From Demequina litorisediminis (GTDB lineage: Bacteria > Actinomycetota > Actinomycetes > Actinomycetales > Demequinaceae), in NCBI RefSeq assembly GCF_030161615.1, contig NZ_BSUN01000001.1, forward strand, positions 2,232,001 to 2,296,000: a stretch of 64,000 nt of DNA. Direction: 5' to 3'. This document shows, piece by piece, positions 19,732-30,084 of the stretch. The position numbers and the translations under genes were made by a program. The notes beneath the pieces are model-generated. The model searched no databases and was not told the DNA's origin. It saw only the letters and a program-made list of their open reading frames with translations. Within the stretch, counting starts at the first letter, position 1. Each line of letters opens with the position of its first letter.

Positions 19732-20214
19732 ATGCATGTCTCTGCCAAGGGTGACTACGCGGCCAGGGCCGTCACGGCTCTGGCCGCGTGCTACCCCGAG
19801 CGGGCCTCGGCCCAATCCCTCGCGGATGCACACGACCTCCCGCGCAAGTTCCTCGAAGCCGTTCTCGCGGACCTCAAGCGAGCCGCGATCGTCTCGTCAA
19901 CCCGCGGAGCCGACGGCGGGTACGCGCTGCGCAGGCCACCCTCGGAGATCACGCTCGGCGAAGTGCTGCGGGCCATCGATGGGCCTCTCGCGGACGTGCA
20001 CGGTCTTCGCCCCGACGAGGTGACGTACCCGGACGCGTTCCAGCACCTTCAGGAGGTGTGGGTTGCGGCGCGTGCCTCGGTTCGCCTGGTGTTCGACGAG
20101 GTCACGCTGGACCAGTTGGTCTCGGGCAAGTTTCACGCAGACGTGTCACGGATGCTCGCCATCACCGATGCGTGGGATCCCCGCACCGGGCCCCAGGCGC
20201 CGCGGACCCGCTGA
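19732..20214 (+). CDS. Rrf2-family transcriptional regulator
   Basis: Family hallmark N-terminus MHVSAKGDYAARAVTALAA, HTH region LADAHDLPRKFLEAVLADLK and wing STRGADGGYALRRP. It lacks the three-cysteine cluster of IscR/NsrR, so it probably senses a small molecule, as CymR-type Rrf2 proteins do. As the last gene of the sulfate operon it is a likely cysteine- or sulfur-status regulator of cysPTWA. ATG 19732 is chosen because TAGCAT lies seven bases upstream; ATG 19723 is in frame too. Confidence 0.85.
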   Translation: MHVSAKGDYAARAVTALAACYPERASAQSLADAHDLPRKFLEAVLADLKRAAIVSSTRGADGGYALRRPPSEITLGEVLRAIDGPLADVHGLRPDEVTYPDAFQHLQEVWVAARASVRLVFDEVTLDQLVSGKFHADVSRMLAITDAWDPRTGPQAPRTR

Positions 20215-20243
20215 GTCTCGGAGGCCGATTCGCCTGCCAGCCC

Positions 20244-20624
20244 TCACGCGCGTGGCGGCTCGATGAGGTCCCACGGCGCGCCGTACAGGTCCTCGAAGAT
20301 CGCGACGATGCCGTACGGCTCGTGGCGCGGCTCCTCGCGGAAGCGCACGCCATGGGCGAGCATCCGGGAGTGCGCCTGGGCAAAGTCATCGGTCTCCAGG
20401 AAGAACGCGACATCCGCGCCCGCCTGCGCCCCCACCGGAGCATCGGCCGCGCCGACGGCGAGGACCAAGCCCGTGCCGCCTTCCGCGGGGCCCACCACGA
20501 CGCGCCGCCAGCCGCCGTCAAAGGTCTGGTCTTGACGCACCTCGAACCCGAGGGCGTCGACGAAGAACCGCAGTGCCTCGTCTTGGTCGCGTACGAGGTA
20601 CGTCACGTTCTGGAGCCGGAGCAT
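20244..20624 (-). CDS. VOC-family protein (glyoxalase-like)
   Basis: 126 residues, MLRLQNVTYLVRDQDEALRF at the start and IFEDLYGAPWDLIEPP at the end, typical of single-module VOC proteins. No substrate can be deduced. It is downstream of and on the same strand as arginine deiminase, separated by 57 bases. Confidence 0.78.
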   Translation of the reverse strand: MLRLQNVTYLVRDQDEALRFFVDALGFEVRQDQTFDGGWRRVVVGPAEGGTGLVLAVGAADAPVGAQAGADVAFFLETDDFAQAHSRMLAHGVRFREEPRHEPYGIVAIFEDLYGAPWDLIEPPRA

Positions 20625-20680
20625 GAGGGCAACGCTAGCGGCCGGCGCGGGGGACAGGCCGATGCCGGCAACGGCTCGCG

Positions 20681-21939
20681 CTACGCGTCGCGCCTGAGCG
20701 GCTGGGTCATGCAATGCGCGCCACCGCGGCCGCGGCCCAGTTCAGCGCCCACGATCTCGAGGACCTCGATGCCGGCGGTGCGTAGCGCGGCGTTGGTGGT
20801 GGTGTTGCGGTCGTACGCCACGACGACGCCAGGCTCGAGGGCGAGCACATTGTTGGCGTCGTCCCACTGCTGGCGCTCTGCCGCGTACCTGTCGCCGCCG
20901 GTCTCGATGAGGCGCAGGGCTTCGAGACCCATGGCCCGGGCGACCACCTCTGTAAAGGGTCGCGTCTCGCGGCGAACATCGAGCCCCAGGGGCTGCGGTG
21001 CCTCGTAGATGGAGAACGTCTCGATGTCGTCGACGATCGCGGGGAAGATGGTCGCCGTGTCCCGGTCCGCGAGCGTGAAGACCGTGTCGAGATGCATCGC
21101 CGAGCGGAGCCTTGGGCAGCCTCGCCACGATGACGCGGTGCGCCGCGCCCGCCGCGAAGAGCTCCGCCGCGAGTTGCGAGATGGCCTGACGGCTCGAGCG
21201 CTCAGACATCCCCACGAGCACCACACCATTGCCCAGCGGCATCACGTCGCCGCCCTCGAGCGTGGCGAGGCCGTGATCCAATTCGGGGTCGCCCCACCAG
21301 GTGGTGACCTCGCCGGCAAAGCGAGGGTGGAACGCGTAGACGCATTTCATGACGAGGGTCTCCGCGTGGCGTGCGGGCCAGTACAGCGGGTTCAGCGTGA
21401 CGCCGCCGTAGATCCAACTTGTCGTGTCGCGGGTGTAGAGGGTGTTGGGCAGGGGAGGCATGAGGTAGTCGCGCATGCCCGACTCCTCACGAATGAGGTC
21501 CACCGTGGGCGGAGCGAAGTCCCGCGGCAGGTCCGCGACGGCGAGGCCTCCCAACACATCGCGGGCCAAGAGGGCGGGCGAGAGTGACTCCAGGTAGGCG
21601 CGGACGTCGTCCACCAGCCCGAGCCCCACCTCGTCGGGCGTGATCTTGCGGTCGAGGAGCCATGCGCGCGCCTCGGGGATCTCGAGCGTGTCGGTCAGCA
21701 GCGCGGTGAGCCTCGAGGACCTCGATGCCTCGCGCCTCCATGAGGGCCACGAACTCCGCATGGTCGCGCCTGGCGTTGTCCACCCACATCACGTCGTCGA
21801 AAAGCAAAGCCTCGGCGTTGGACGGGGTGAGCCTGTTGTGGGCGAGACCGGGGGAGCAGACGAGCACCGAGCGCAGGTGTCCCACCTCGGAATGCACGCC
21901 GAAGCGGTGCGGTTCCGTGTCGATCAGGGTCTTGCTCAC
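20681..21939 (-). CDS. arcA: Arginine deiminase
   Basis: Converts arginine to citrulline and ammonia. Seen: [18 protein letters not shown], the [12 protein letters not shown] loop, [14 protein letters not shown] (catalytic His/Asp) and C-terminal [10 protein letters not shown] with the nucleophilic Cys. Two AGCT insertions (21107-21113 and 21708-21714) split it; corrected length about 418. GTG start with RBS AGGAGG. No arcB or arcC lies nearby, so the usual fermentation operon is absent and the product may feed other reactions. Confidence 0.93.
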
Positions 21940-22116
21940 CGATGCCTCCTCGTGCCGGGTGAGTCGACGCTATCAAGCCAGCCGCCGCATCGGCCGCTGT
22001 GAAATCGCCGGAATGAGAAGGCGCGCCGCGGGGTTTGTCTCGACGTCGAGGGCGCCACCGCGCCCCAGACCGCGGCGGGCGCGAGGCTCGCCGGCGGCGA
22101 CCAAGGGAGGTGCGCA

Positions 22117-23156
22117 GTGACGACGACGAACCACGACGCTCGGATCCACACCATGCCGGGCCTGAGCGTGCATGAGGGCTATCTGCCGACGCCGATGACC
22201 CGGCTCACACGGCTGTTCCCCGACAGTGACGTGGGCCTGTACGCCAAACTCGACCAGCCTGCAGGTGTCCGGCAGCACCAAGGAGCGCACCGCAAAATTC
22301 CTGCTCGACGACCTTGAGCGCACGGGGGCCTTGCTGCCCGGCGGCGCCGTGGTGGAGTCGACCTCGGGAAATCTCGGCATGGCACTGGCCCGTCAGTGCG
22401 CGCTGCGCGGGTACACCTTCGTCGCGGTCGTGGATGAGCGCGCCAACGCGGCCGCCGTGCAGACGATGGCCGCGTTCGGGGCACGCGTGGACCGCGTGCC
22501 CACCCCCGCGGACGGCAATCGGCTGCGCGCCCGCGTGGAACGTGTCGCCGAGCCTGCTCGCGTCTCTCCCGGGCGCGGTGACGACCCACCAGTACGGCAA
22601 CGGCGCCAACCCCGACGCCCACGCGAGCACCACGATGCCCGAGCCTTCGCGTCCCTGGGTGCGCCGCCCGACCGCCTCTACGTGGCGATGAGTACCACCG
22701 GCACCCTGCTCGGATGCCAGCGCGCGATCAAGAAGCACGGCTGGCGCACGCGGCTGGTGGGGGTCGACTCCGCCGGCTCCGCGCTCTTCGGCGGCGAGGT
22801 GGGCGAGCGCAAGGCTGCCGGGCCTCGGCGCCGGGTTCGAGACCGAACTGTCCGAGGAGGCGCGCCCCGATGCCGTGGTGCGCGTGGCAGAGGCAGACAT
22901 GGTCCGCGGCTGCCGGCTTCTGGCGCGCCGTGAGGGCATGCTCACGGGGGCATCGACGGGGGCGATCGTCGCGGCCATCGGCGTCGACCTCGCGTCGATG
23001 CGACCGGGGAGACCGTCGCCATGCTGGTGCACGACGGCGGCGGTGCCTACCTGCCCACGGTGTACGACGACGCGTGGGTGGAGCGTGAGTTGGACGGCGG
23101 CGCCGAGGCGCTGAGCCCTCGACGACGCCAACCCGTTGGCAGGCGGCCGCGCGTGA
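22117..23156 (+). CDS. PLP-dependent cysteine-synthase-like enzyme (SbnA-like)
   Basis: Fold-type II PLP enzyme: PLP lysine in SGSTKERTAKFLL, substrate loop STSGNLGMALA, phosphate loop STTGTLLG. It resembles SbnA-type synthases that join an O-activated serine to an amino acid, more than housekeeping CysK. Errors: AGCT insertions 22255-22261, 22550-22556, 22811-22817; one base missing near 22641 (GAGCCTTC) and near 23005; one extra near 23112-23118. Corrected, it ends at TGA 23156, overlapping the next GTG start. RBS AAGGGAGG. First gene of a three-gene operon. Confidence 0.8.
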
Positions 23157-24769
23157 ACGTCGCGAGGGTCGCACCCGCCACGAAGCGGGACGACGCTGAC
23201 CTCATCGTCGTGGGCGCCGGGCCGCGTGCCCTCTACGCGCTCGCCGACCTCGAGGAGGCGCTCTCAGACCGTGGCCGCGACAGGGGCGGGCCGGCGAGGC
23301 CGATGCGCGTGTTGGTCGTGGATCCCGCAGCGCCGGGCGCCGGCGCGGTGTGGGACCCGGCCCAGGGTGAGCACCTGCTCATGAACGTTTCCTCGCACAT
23401 CGTCGACGCCTCGAGCCCGTCGGTGCCGTGGACCTTCACGCAATGGCAGGAGGACGACGGCCAGGTCGAGACCTTCCCGGCGCGCGCCCGTGCCGGGCGC
23501 TACCTGTCGTGGGCTTTCGAGCGCCTGTCGGACTCGCCGTGGGTCGAGGTGCGCCACGTAGTCGGCTCCGTCACCCACGTGACGCGTGACAGTGAGGCGT
23601 GGGTGTGCGCGGTGCGGGGCGAGGCACCGGTCACCCTTCGTGCCTCGCGCGTGCTGCTCGCGACGGGTCACGCGGGCGGCGCCGGCCTCGACCACGCAGC
23701 GATCGCCGATGCATCGAGCGGTCCGGCGCCCGGCGAGCCCGTGACGGTGCACGGCGCCGCGCTCACCGCCTTCGACGTCGTCATGGACCTCACCGCTGCG
23801 CGCGGCGGCACCTGGGGCGAGGACGGCACCTATGCGCCGAGCGGGCGCGAGCCGTCGCTCATCACGCTCGTGAGTCGCACTGGCGAGCCAATGCTTCCCA
23901 AGCCCGTCTCCACGCCCACGTCCGTCATCGCCGCCGTGCGCGCGCGCACCGCGCGCTGGCTTCCCGACGCCGTCCCCGATGACGCGTGGTGGCAGGCCCT
24001 GGCCGATGCCGCCGTGGCCGCGGCGCTCGAGGCCGGGGTGCGTGTGACCCACGAGGCGTTGTGGGAACGGCTCGACTCGCCGACGCTCGACGGTGACCCG
24101 TCCGCGCGGTGGATGCGCGACATCGGCCGCGCCGAGGGCGACGTCGACGCCGATCCCGCCTGGTGGTGGGGTCGCGCCTGGTCGGCAGGGTACGCGGACG
24201 TGGTGCGCTCGCTCGAGCGCGGTCCTCGCGACGCCGACACCTGGCCTCGCTGGCGCCGGCGCGCCGCGATGCTGGAGCGATGGGCCTTCGGGCCGCCGCT
24301 CGTCACGCATCGGCGCCTGGTCGCGCTGCGCGACGCCGGTCTGCTGCGCGTGGTGACGGCGGCCGATGCCGTCGCCGGTGAGTCGGCCATCGACGCCTTC
24401 ACGCGTGGCCCCGGCGTGCTCGAGGCGCCCCACCCGTGGGAGGGCGAGGCAGCCGCCCAGGCGACCGGGGCATCGGCCGACCGTGCGCCGTGGCAGGGGC
24501 TCATCGAGGCCGGCGACGTGACCGTGCGTGCGGGCGAACGCGGCGTGCTCACCCGCGTCGACGGCGCGTGCCTGCGGCGAGACGGGAGCGTGGCGCCCGG
24601 CCTTGCGGCGCTCGGGCGTCCTACGGAGGATCCGGTGATCGGCCACGACTCACTGCAGCGCGGGCTCCACGACGATTCTCGTCGGTGGGCGCGGGCGCTC
24701 GCATGCGCGTGGGGAGAGGATGGGGACACAAGCGAGCCGGCATGCGAGGAGGTACTCGCCCATGGCTGA
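23153..24769 (+). CDS. FAD/NAD(P)-binding protein (PF13454 type)
   Basis: 538 residues, uninterrupted. N-terminal dinucleotide fold LIVVGAGPRALYALADLEE and the family feature GEHLLMNVSSHIVDASSPSV. The rest is less conserved. Members act as flavin oxidases or monooxygenases in specialised metabolism, including N-hydroxylation. GTGA overlap with the upstream PLP enzyme and ATGGCTGA overlap with the downstream one argue for a coupled pathway. Confidence 0.78.
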   Translation: MNVARVAPATKRDDADLIVVGAGPRALYALADLEEALSDRGRDRGGPARPMRVLVVDPAAPGAGAVWDPAQGEHLLMNVSSHIVDASSPSVPWTFTQWQEDDGQVETFPARARAGRYLSWAFERLSDSPWVEVRHVVGSVTHVTRDSEAWVCAVRGEAPVTLRASRVLLATGHAGGAGLDHAAIADASSGPAPGEPVTVHGAALTAFDVVMDLTAARGGTWGEDGTYAPSGREPSLITLVSRTGEPMLPKPVSTPTSVIAAVRARTARWLPDAVPDDAWWQALADAAVAAALEAGVRVTHEALWERLDSPTLDGDPSARWMRDIGRAEGDVDADPAWWWGRAWSAGYADVVRSLERGPRDADTWPRWRRRAAMLERWAFGPPLVTHRRLVALRDAGLLRVVTAADAVAGESAIDAFTRGPGVLEAPHPWEGEAAAQATGASADRAPWQGLIEAGDVTVRAGERGVLTRVDGACLRRDGSVAPGLAALGRPTEDPVIGHDSLQRGLHDDSRRWARALACAWGEDGDTSEPACEEVLAHG

Positions 24770-26182
24770 GGTACACGGTGTCTCGCCTCTCACCGGTCGC
24801 ACGGAGCCGTGGATGGAGGACCTTCTCGCGGACGCCGACGCCTGCGCCGCGCTGGTCGCCGAGTACGGGTCTCCGGTGAACGTGCTCGACTTCGGACCGC
24901 TCACGAGGAACACCTCCGAACTTGTCGACGCGGCCGCCTCGGAGGGCGTGCGGCTCGGCGTGTTCGTGGCGCGCAAGGCGAATAAGGCGCTGGGGTTGGT
25001 GCACGCCGCGCGCGAGGCGGGGCTCGGCGTCGACGTCGCCTCGCTCGCCGAGCCTTGCCCAAAGCCTCGACGCGGGGATGCCGGGAGAGCGGGTCATCGT
25101 CACTGCCGCCGTGAAGTCCCGGGCGCTCCTCGAGGCCGCCGTCCGCGCCGGGGCGACCGTGAGCCTCGACAACGCGGATGAACTTGCCGACGTGGTGACG
25201 GTTGCCGCGTCCGTGGGCTCTCGAGCACACGTGGCGCTGCGCCTTGCCTCGAGCGACCCGGCGATCCCCCCAACCCGCTTCGGGATGGTGAGCCGGCAGT
25301 GGGACTCGGCCCTGGCATCGGCCAGCCTCACGGACGTCTCGATCGAGGGGATCCACTTCCACCTCAACGCCTACAGCGCTGAGGAGCGCGCTGCAACGCT
25401 GCGCGAGGCGCTGCCGTGGGCCGATGCCCTGCGTGAGGCGGGCCACGACGTCGGCTTCATCGACATCGGCGGCGGGATCCCCATGAGCCTACCTCGAGGA
25501 TCGTGCCCAGTGGCGGGCGTTCTGGGAGAGGCTCGCGCAGGACGCGCACGGGACGCTCACGTGGCGCGGCGACCGGCTGGGTCTGGTGGATCCGTCGGCG
25601 TCCAGACCCTCACCCTCGGTATATCCGTATTGGCAGCGCAAGGTCCGCGGACGGTGGATGCTCGACGTGTTGCGAGCCCACGGCCTGGAGCGCAGGACCC
25701 TCGCGGAGGAGATCGCGGCGCGCGGGCTGGAGCCACGGTGCGAGCCGGGCAGGTCGGTGCTCGACGGCTGCGGGATGACGCTCGCGGGGGTGGCGTTCCG
25801 CAAAGCGACGAGCGACGGGATTGCGCTCGTGGGGCTGCACATGAACCGCACGCAGGTGAGGTCGACGTCGGCCGATTTCATGGTCGACCCGCGCTGGGTG
25901 CGGCCGTCCGGGGCGGGGAGGCGAGCCCCGCCTTCGACGGGTTCCTCGTGGGCGCGTATTGCGTGGAGGACGAGGCTCATCCTGCGCAGGCGCTTGCGTT
26001 TCCCCGACGGCGTGGCGCGCGGCGATATCGCTGCATTCGTCAACACGGGCGGCTACCTGATGCACATCCTCGAAAGCGCCTCCCACCAACTGCCGCTCGC
26101 TGCCACCGTGGTGCGCGAGGGAGGCGACTGGGTGCGGGACGGGATCGACGGCGCGGTCGGGGCGGCCCCGGCGAGCGACTAG
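24762..26182 (+). CDS. Y4yA-like PLP enzyme, fold type III (decarboxylase/racemase barrel)
   Basis: About 472 residues. N-terminal barrel with the PLP lysine in FVARKANKALGLVHAA, LGVDVASLAELAQSL, and HFHLNAYSAEERA. The glycine-rich phosphate loop is GFIDIGGGIPMSYLED, and C-terminal ARG..C..GRSVLDGCG carries the Cys/Asp region. The order matches the Y4yA family rather than LysA. Errors: AGCT insertions 25050-25056, 25485-25491, 25972-25978 and a short G run 25915-25918. RBS GAGGAGG. Its substrate is unknown; decarboxylation or racemisation of a product of the upstream synthase is an inference. Confidence 0.8.
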
Positions 26183-26192
26183 CGTGAGCCCC

Positions 26193-26591
26193 ATGGGCCT
26201 GTTCTCACGCCGCCCGAAGAGGGTCGAGCCGTACCAACTGTTCTCCGACGATCAGGAGCAGGCTCGAGACATTCCTCGCGCGAGGGGCCGATGTCGCTGC
26301 GTCGCGCGAGCCTGGAGGTGTCCCTGACCTTCACGCGCCAAGCGTCGGCGGAGGCCGCGGTCGAGACGCTCAAGGCGCGGCGCGCGTGGAGCGAGCCTCA
26401 GCGCGCCCAGTCACGACGTCCCCGAGTGGACCATCGTCGTGACGTCCCGTGGCGCGCTCGTGCCCGACCTGCTGAGGACCGCGATCGATCTTGGCCACGA
26501 GGTGGCCGACGAGCACGGCGGCGAGTTCGAGGCCTGGACCGCGATGTACACGGCCGAGGAGAAGGCCGCTTGGGGAGTCGAGCCGCTCTAA
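26193..26591 (+). CDS. RraB-like (ribonuclease E inhibitor fold) protein
   Basis: About 132 residues: MGLFSRRPKRVEPYQLFSDD, then VSLTFTRQASAEAAVETLK and HDVPEWTIVVTSRGALV, ending HGGEFEAWTAMYT. The pattern of two small alpha/beta repeats fits the RraB domain. Three AGCT insertions in 140 bases (26259-26265, 26308-26314, 26393-26399) must be removed to obtain it. TAGCGT lies nine bases before ATG, so it probably has its own leaderless transcript. Confidence 0.7.
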
Positions 26592-26986
26592 GCGCGCCCC
26601 GACCCTGCACCGGTCCGCCTGCGTCGGTAGTCCGATGCCGACACGCCCATCCTCGAGGCCGCCAACTGGACCGAGATGATGGCGCTGCTGGCCGGGCCCG
26701 CGGATGCTTCGCCTGGGGCCACCAGCGTGCGCGCCAAACACCCCGCGTGCCCACTGGGGCGCGCTCAGGTGCGAGAAGGCGCCCTCATGGTCCACTGGGG
26801 CGCGCTCGCGAAGCGGCGTCTCCCAGTGGGCGTTCAGGGCGCGATCCTGCACGCGCGTGCCTGCCAGTGGACGTTCAGGGTGTGAGAGCGCGGTGAGGGT
26901 CCCAACCCTTGCCGGCATCGGCCGTCACCAGGACGAACGCCGTCCGTTCGGTGTCGCACTCGCCGACGCGCACGGCGACCATCAGG
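26592..26986. other. Intergenic interval with repeat cluster
   Basis: About 395 bases without a well-supported gene. The left part (26592-26740) shows no feature; the rest is the repeat patch described separately. A 35-codon minus-strand reading frame (26875-26982, starting MVAVRVGECDTER) is possible but ends inside a repeat. Confidence 0.5.
26749..26885. repeat. Cluster of four short interspersed repeats
   Basis: Four related elements in alternating orientation: 26749-26767 and 26778-26807 (CCACTGGGGCGCGCTC forms), 26822-26848 and 26863-26885 (CAGTGGRCGTTCAGGG forms). The same unit recurs near 29411-29464 and 43181-43236. Confidence 0.65.
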
Positions 26987-27106
26987 TCAGCGCTCGCAGG
27001 TGCAGCGGTTCTCGGTGGAGACGCCCGCGAGGGCCTCGTCGACGTGGAGGCCGCAGCCGGTCCAGGTGGTCTTGCCGCAGGAGGAGCACGCGATGGGGGA
27101 GCACAT
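26987..27106 (-). CDS. 39-residue Cys-rich zinc-ribbon-like microprotein
   Basis: The peptide starts MCSPIACSSCGKTTWTGCG and ends RCTCER, with seven Cys in CxxC-like pairs. Short proteins of this pattern recur in actinobacteria without known function. The start is 20 bases downstream of the TM2 gene stop on the same strand, so it may be the last gene of that operon. Confidence 0.7.
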   Translation of the reverse strand: MCSPIACSSCGKTTWTGCGLHVDEALAGVSTENRCTCER

Positions 27107-27125
27107 GGCTGTCAGTCTCTCACTT

Positions 27126-27359
27126 TCAGCGGATGCCGACGGCACGCTGTGCGTTCACGGTGCGGGTCTGGGAGGGCAAGGTGAACAGGTCGACCAGGAG
27201 GCCGATGCCGAACACGCCGGCCGTGAACAGGTACAGCAGGCCGCGGCCAATCTTGCCCAGGTAGAAGTGGTGGATACCCAAGACGCCGAGGAAGAACCAC
27301 AGCAGGTAGGCCACGAGTAGTGACTTGGGCGTGTACACGTACACCGGTCCGTTGGTCAT
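27126..27359 (-). CDS. TM2-domain membrane protein
   Basis: 77 residues. Two helices with the TM2 signature: LLWFFLGVLGIHHFYLGKIG and RGLLYLFTAGVFGIGLLVDL. Function unknown. Lies 41 bases downstream of the MFS exporter on the same strand. Confidence 0.85.
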   Translation of the reverse strand: MTNGPVYVYTPKSLLVAYLLWFFLGVLGIHHFYLGKIGRGLLYLFTAGVFGIGLLVDLFTLPSQTRTVNAQRAVGIR

Positions 27360-27400
27360 AGGCTCACAGCGTATGCCCGATGCGGTGGTTGCCGTACGCG

Positions 27401-28780
27401 TTATTGAGCAGGGTGCGGCGCCGGGTTGCGGATGCCGAGCCAGGCGACGATTCCGCCGGCGGCCATGAGGATGGCGGTAGCCCACATCGCGCGGTGGAAG
27501 CCGTCGAGGTCGAGCGCCCCGCCCACGATGCTGCCCACCAGGGCGATCGCGACCAGCCCCGCCACCCGACTGATGGCGTTGTTGGTGGCGCTGGCGATGC
27601 CCGAACGCTCGGGTTCGATGGCGCCGAGGATGGCACTCGTCAGCGGCGACACGGTGACGGTGAGGCCCAGCCCGAACACCACAATGCCCGGTAGCAGGCG
27701 AGTCCAGTAGGAGAAGTCCTCGCTGACGGCCAACATCATGGCCGACCCTCCCGCCATCGCCAGCGGGCCCGCCGTCATGAACAGGCGTGGGCCGAGGCGG
27801 CCAGCGAGGGTGCCCACCGCGGAGCCTCAGCGCGATCATGATGAGGGTGATGGGGAGGCTCGCGAGACCCGCGGCGGTGGCGCTGAGGCCGGCAGTCTCC
27901 TGCAGGTAGACGGTGATGACGAAGCCGTTGAGCGACAGCGCGCCGTACACCAGGAACGTGGAGAGGTTGCCCCACGCGAAGTTGCGGGCGCGGAACAAGG
28001 CTCAGCGGAAGCATCGGCCGCTCGACCACGACTTGGCGCCACACAAAGGCGACCAAAGCCGCGGTGCCGGCCAGGCCCGGCAGCCACACCTGCGGATGCG
28101 ACCAGCCAAGGTGGGGTTGCTCGATGAGGGCGTAGACCGCGCCGCCGAGCCCCGCTGCGCACAGTGCGGCGGAGACGACGTCGATGTGAGCGTCGGGCAG
28201 GCGGACGTCGCGTTGCGCGAGGCGACCGAGCAGCACCAGCGTGATCGCAATGGGGAGGACATTGATGAGGAACACCAAGCGCCACGACCACAGGTCGATG
28301 AAGATGCCGCCGATAACGGGTCCAGCCACCATCGCGCCGCTCGTCGCGGCCGTCCAGGTGCCGATCGCCTTGCCCTGAGCCTTGTCGCGGAAGTTGGCGG
28401 TGATGAGGGCAAGGGAGCCGGGAACGAGTAGCGCGCCCGCGACTCCCTGGAGCAGGCGCGCCACGATCAACACTCCGGCTGTGGGCGCGGCGGCGATCGC
28501 CACGGACGTGACGCCGAAGCCGATGAGGCCCCACCGGATGACGCGGAGGCGGCCGTAGGTGTCGGAGACCGACCCGGCGACCAGCATCAGCGCCCCGAGA
28601 GTGATCAGGTACGCGTCGACGGTCCACTGCTGGGTGGTGATACCTCCGCCGAGTTCCCCCACGATGGCGGGCAGCGCGACGTTCACCACCGTCCCGTCGA
28701 GGAAGGCTCACAAGGCTCGCGAGGATCGCGATCCACAGGACGGTGCGCTGCTCGGGGGTGCTGGGCGCTGCCGTGCTCAC
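27401..28780 (-). CDS. MFS exporter, DHA2 (14-helix) family
   Basis: Drug:proton antiporter type. Motif SFLDGTVVNVALPAIVGELG at helix 1, motif A DTYGRLRVIRWG, motif C-like GAMVAGPVIGGIFID. Three AGCT insertions (28703-28709, 27997-28003, 27823-27829); corrected length about 458. GTG start 28780. Sixteen bases downstream of the SDR gene on the same strand, so an operon is likely. Confidence 0.88.
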
Positions 28781-28796
28781 TCGGTCAGAGTACGAC

Positions 28797-29386
28797 TCAG
28801 TCGACGAGGTGCGTGCGGCCCGTCTGAATGCCTTCTACTGCGCGGCGGTAGGCGTGGCCGACGGCTGCGTCGCTCACCGGGGGAAGCCCGCGAACGCGGC
28901 GTGATGCTGGGGCGACGAGGCCAGTACCGACGGGCTGACCGCGTTAAGCCGGATGCCGCGGGGCATCTCGGGGGCGGCGGCCATCACGTAAGTCTCGAGC
29001 GCCCCGTTGGCCATCGAGGCGGCGGCGCTGGTGCGGATGGGTTCGCGGGCGAGGACGCCGCTGGTGACGGTGAAGGAGCCGCCATCGGTGACGTACGGCA
29101 GGCCGATGCGCACCACGTCGATCTGGGAGAGCACCTTGCCCGCGAGCCCCGCTTCAAGGTCGTCACGCGTGAGGTCTGCCAGTGGCTTGAAGGGGACCTT
29201 GCCGACGGTGGTGACGACCGCGTCTACCGTGCCGACGGTCTCGAACAGGGCCTGGATCGACGCCTGGTCGGTGATGTCGACCGCGGGTGTGGTTGACCGG
29301 CTCGCGACGATCACGTCGTGGCTTGCTTCGAGTGCGGCGCGCGCGGCGCTTCCGACGTGTCCGGTGCCGATGATCAGAATCCTCAT
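28797..29386 (-). CDS. Short-chain dehydrogenase
   Basis: Small Rossmann protein: MRILIIGTGHVGSAARAALE, DAVVTTVGKVPFKPLADLTR, and RGIRLNAVSPSVLASSP. It is shorter than classical SDRs and lacks an obvious YxxxK, with SMANGALETYV at that place. A G run short by one at 28879-28883 truncates it; corrected, it ends QTGRTHLVD at 28797. Confidence 0.8.
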
Positions 29387-29410
29387 GCGCCCAGCGTGGC
29401 ACACGCGCCC

Positions 29411-29464
29411 TCGTGGACGCTCACGGTGCGTGTTCGCACCTCGCTGCTTCCTAGTGGACGCTCA
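29411..29464. repeat. Two short interspersed repeat units
   Basis: TCGTGGACGCTCACGG (29411-29426) and CTAGTGGACGCTCAG (29451-29465). Related to the units at 26.8 kb and 43.2 kb; the second overlaps the end of the DUF4287 gene. Confidence 0.55.
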
Positions 29465-30080
29465 GCGGGCGTCGAGCCAGAAGGCTCCAGAACGCCTTCC
29501 ACGGTTCGCATGCGTGGAGCGAGGGCAACTTCTCGTGGGTCACCGTGAGGCGCTGGCCGGTCTTCGTGGCATCGACGGTGAAGGTGACCTGGCCCAGGCG
29601 GGTCGCGCTCGCGGCCTCGGTGAGCGTGAACCGAGGAGTTTTGACTCCCGGCTTGGATGTGCGGGTGACGTGGGCCTGGGGGAGGGACGCCTTGAGGCGG
29701 GCCGGGTCTTCGTAAGTGAGGGACGCATCGGCCGCTTGAAGTGTGCGGGACCGCGAGACAGTGAAGGTGCCGTCCTTCATCTGGCCGGGCAGGCGCAGCC
29801 CGGTGATGCGTTCGTATCCGACGGTGACGTTCTGCGCCCACCACCAGGCGACGATGTCGGTCTCGGCCTTGACCCAGTCGGCGATCTCGGTGTGTGACTG
29901 GCCGCGCGCGGGCCCCGCGTCGATGATCGCCACCCAGTCGGCCCAGCCGCGGCCTGTGGCCTCGCGCAGGGTGTCGTCGCTCGTTTCGGGCACGGCGACC
30001 CAGCCACTGGGACTGGCCGATGCGACGGCTGGGTCGGGTGTGATGGTCGCGGCGACGGCGGCGCGCCAGATGTCTGTCAT
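29462..30080 (-). CDS. DUF4287-domain protein
   Basis: About 205 residues. DUF4287 core: TGRGWADWVAIIDAGPARGQ, SHTEIADWVK and WWAQNVTVGYERITGLR. A second region resembles a START/SRPBCC-like fold (TRLGQVTFTVDATKTGQRL). AAGGCTC at 29481-29487 holds an extra base; corrected, the protein ends FWSFWLDAR at 29462, otherwise at 29451 within a repeat. Confidence 0.75.
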
Positions 30081-30084
30081 GGCT

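Noticed and set aside
26592..26900. CRISPR-like array in the repeat patch
   Set aside because: The units are few, differ in orientation and spacing, and no cas gene is nearby.
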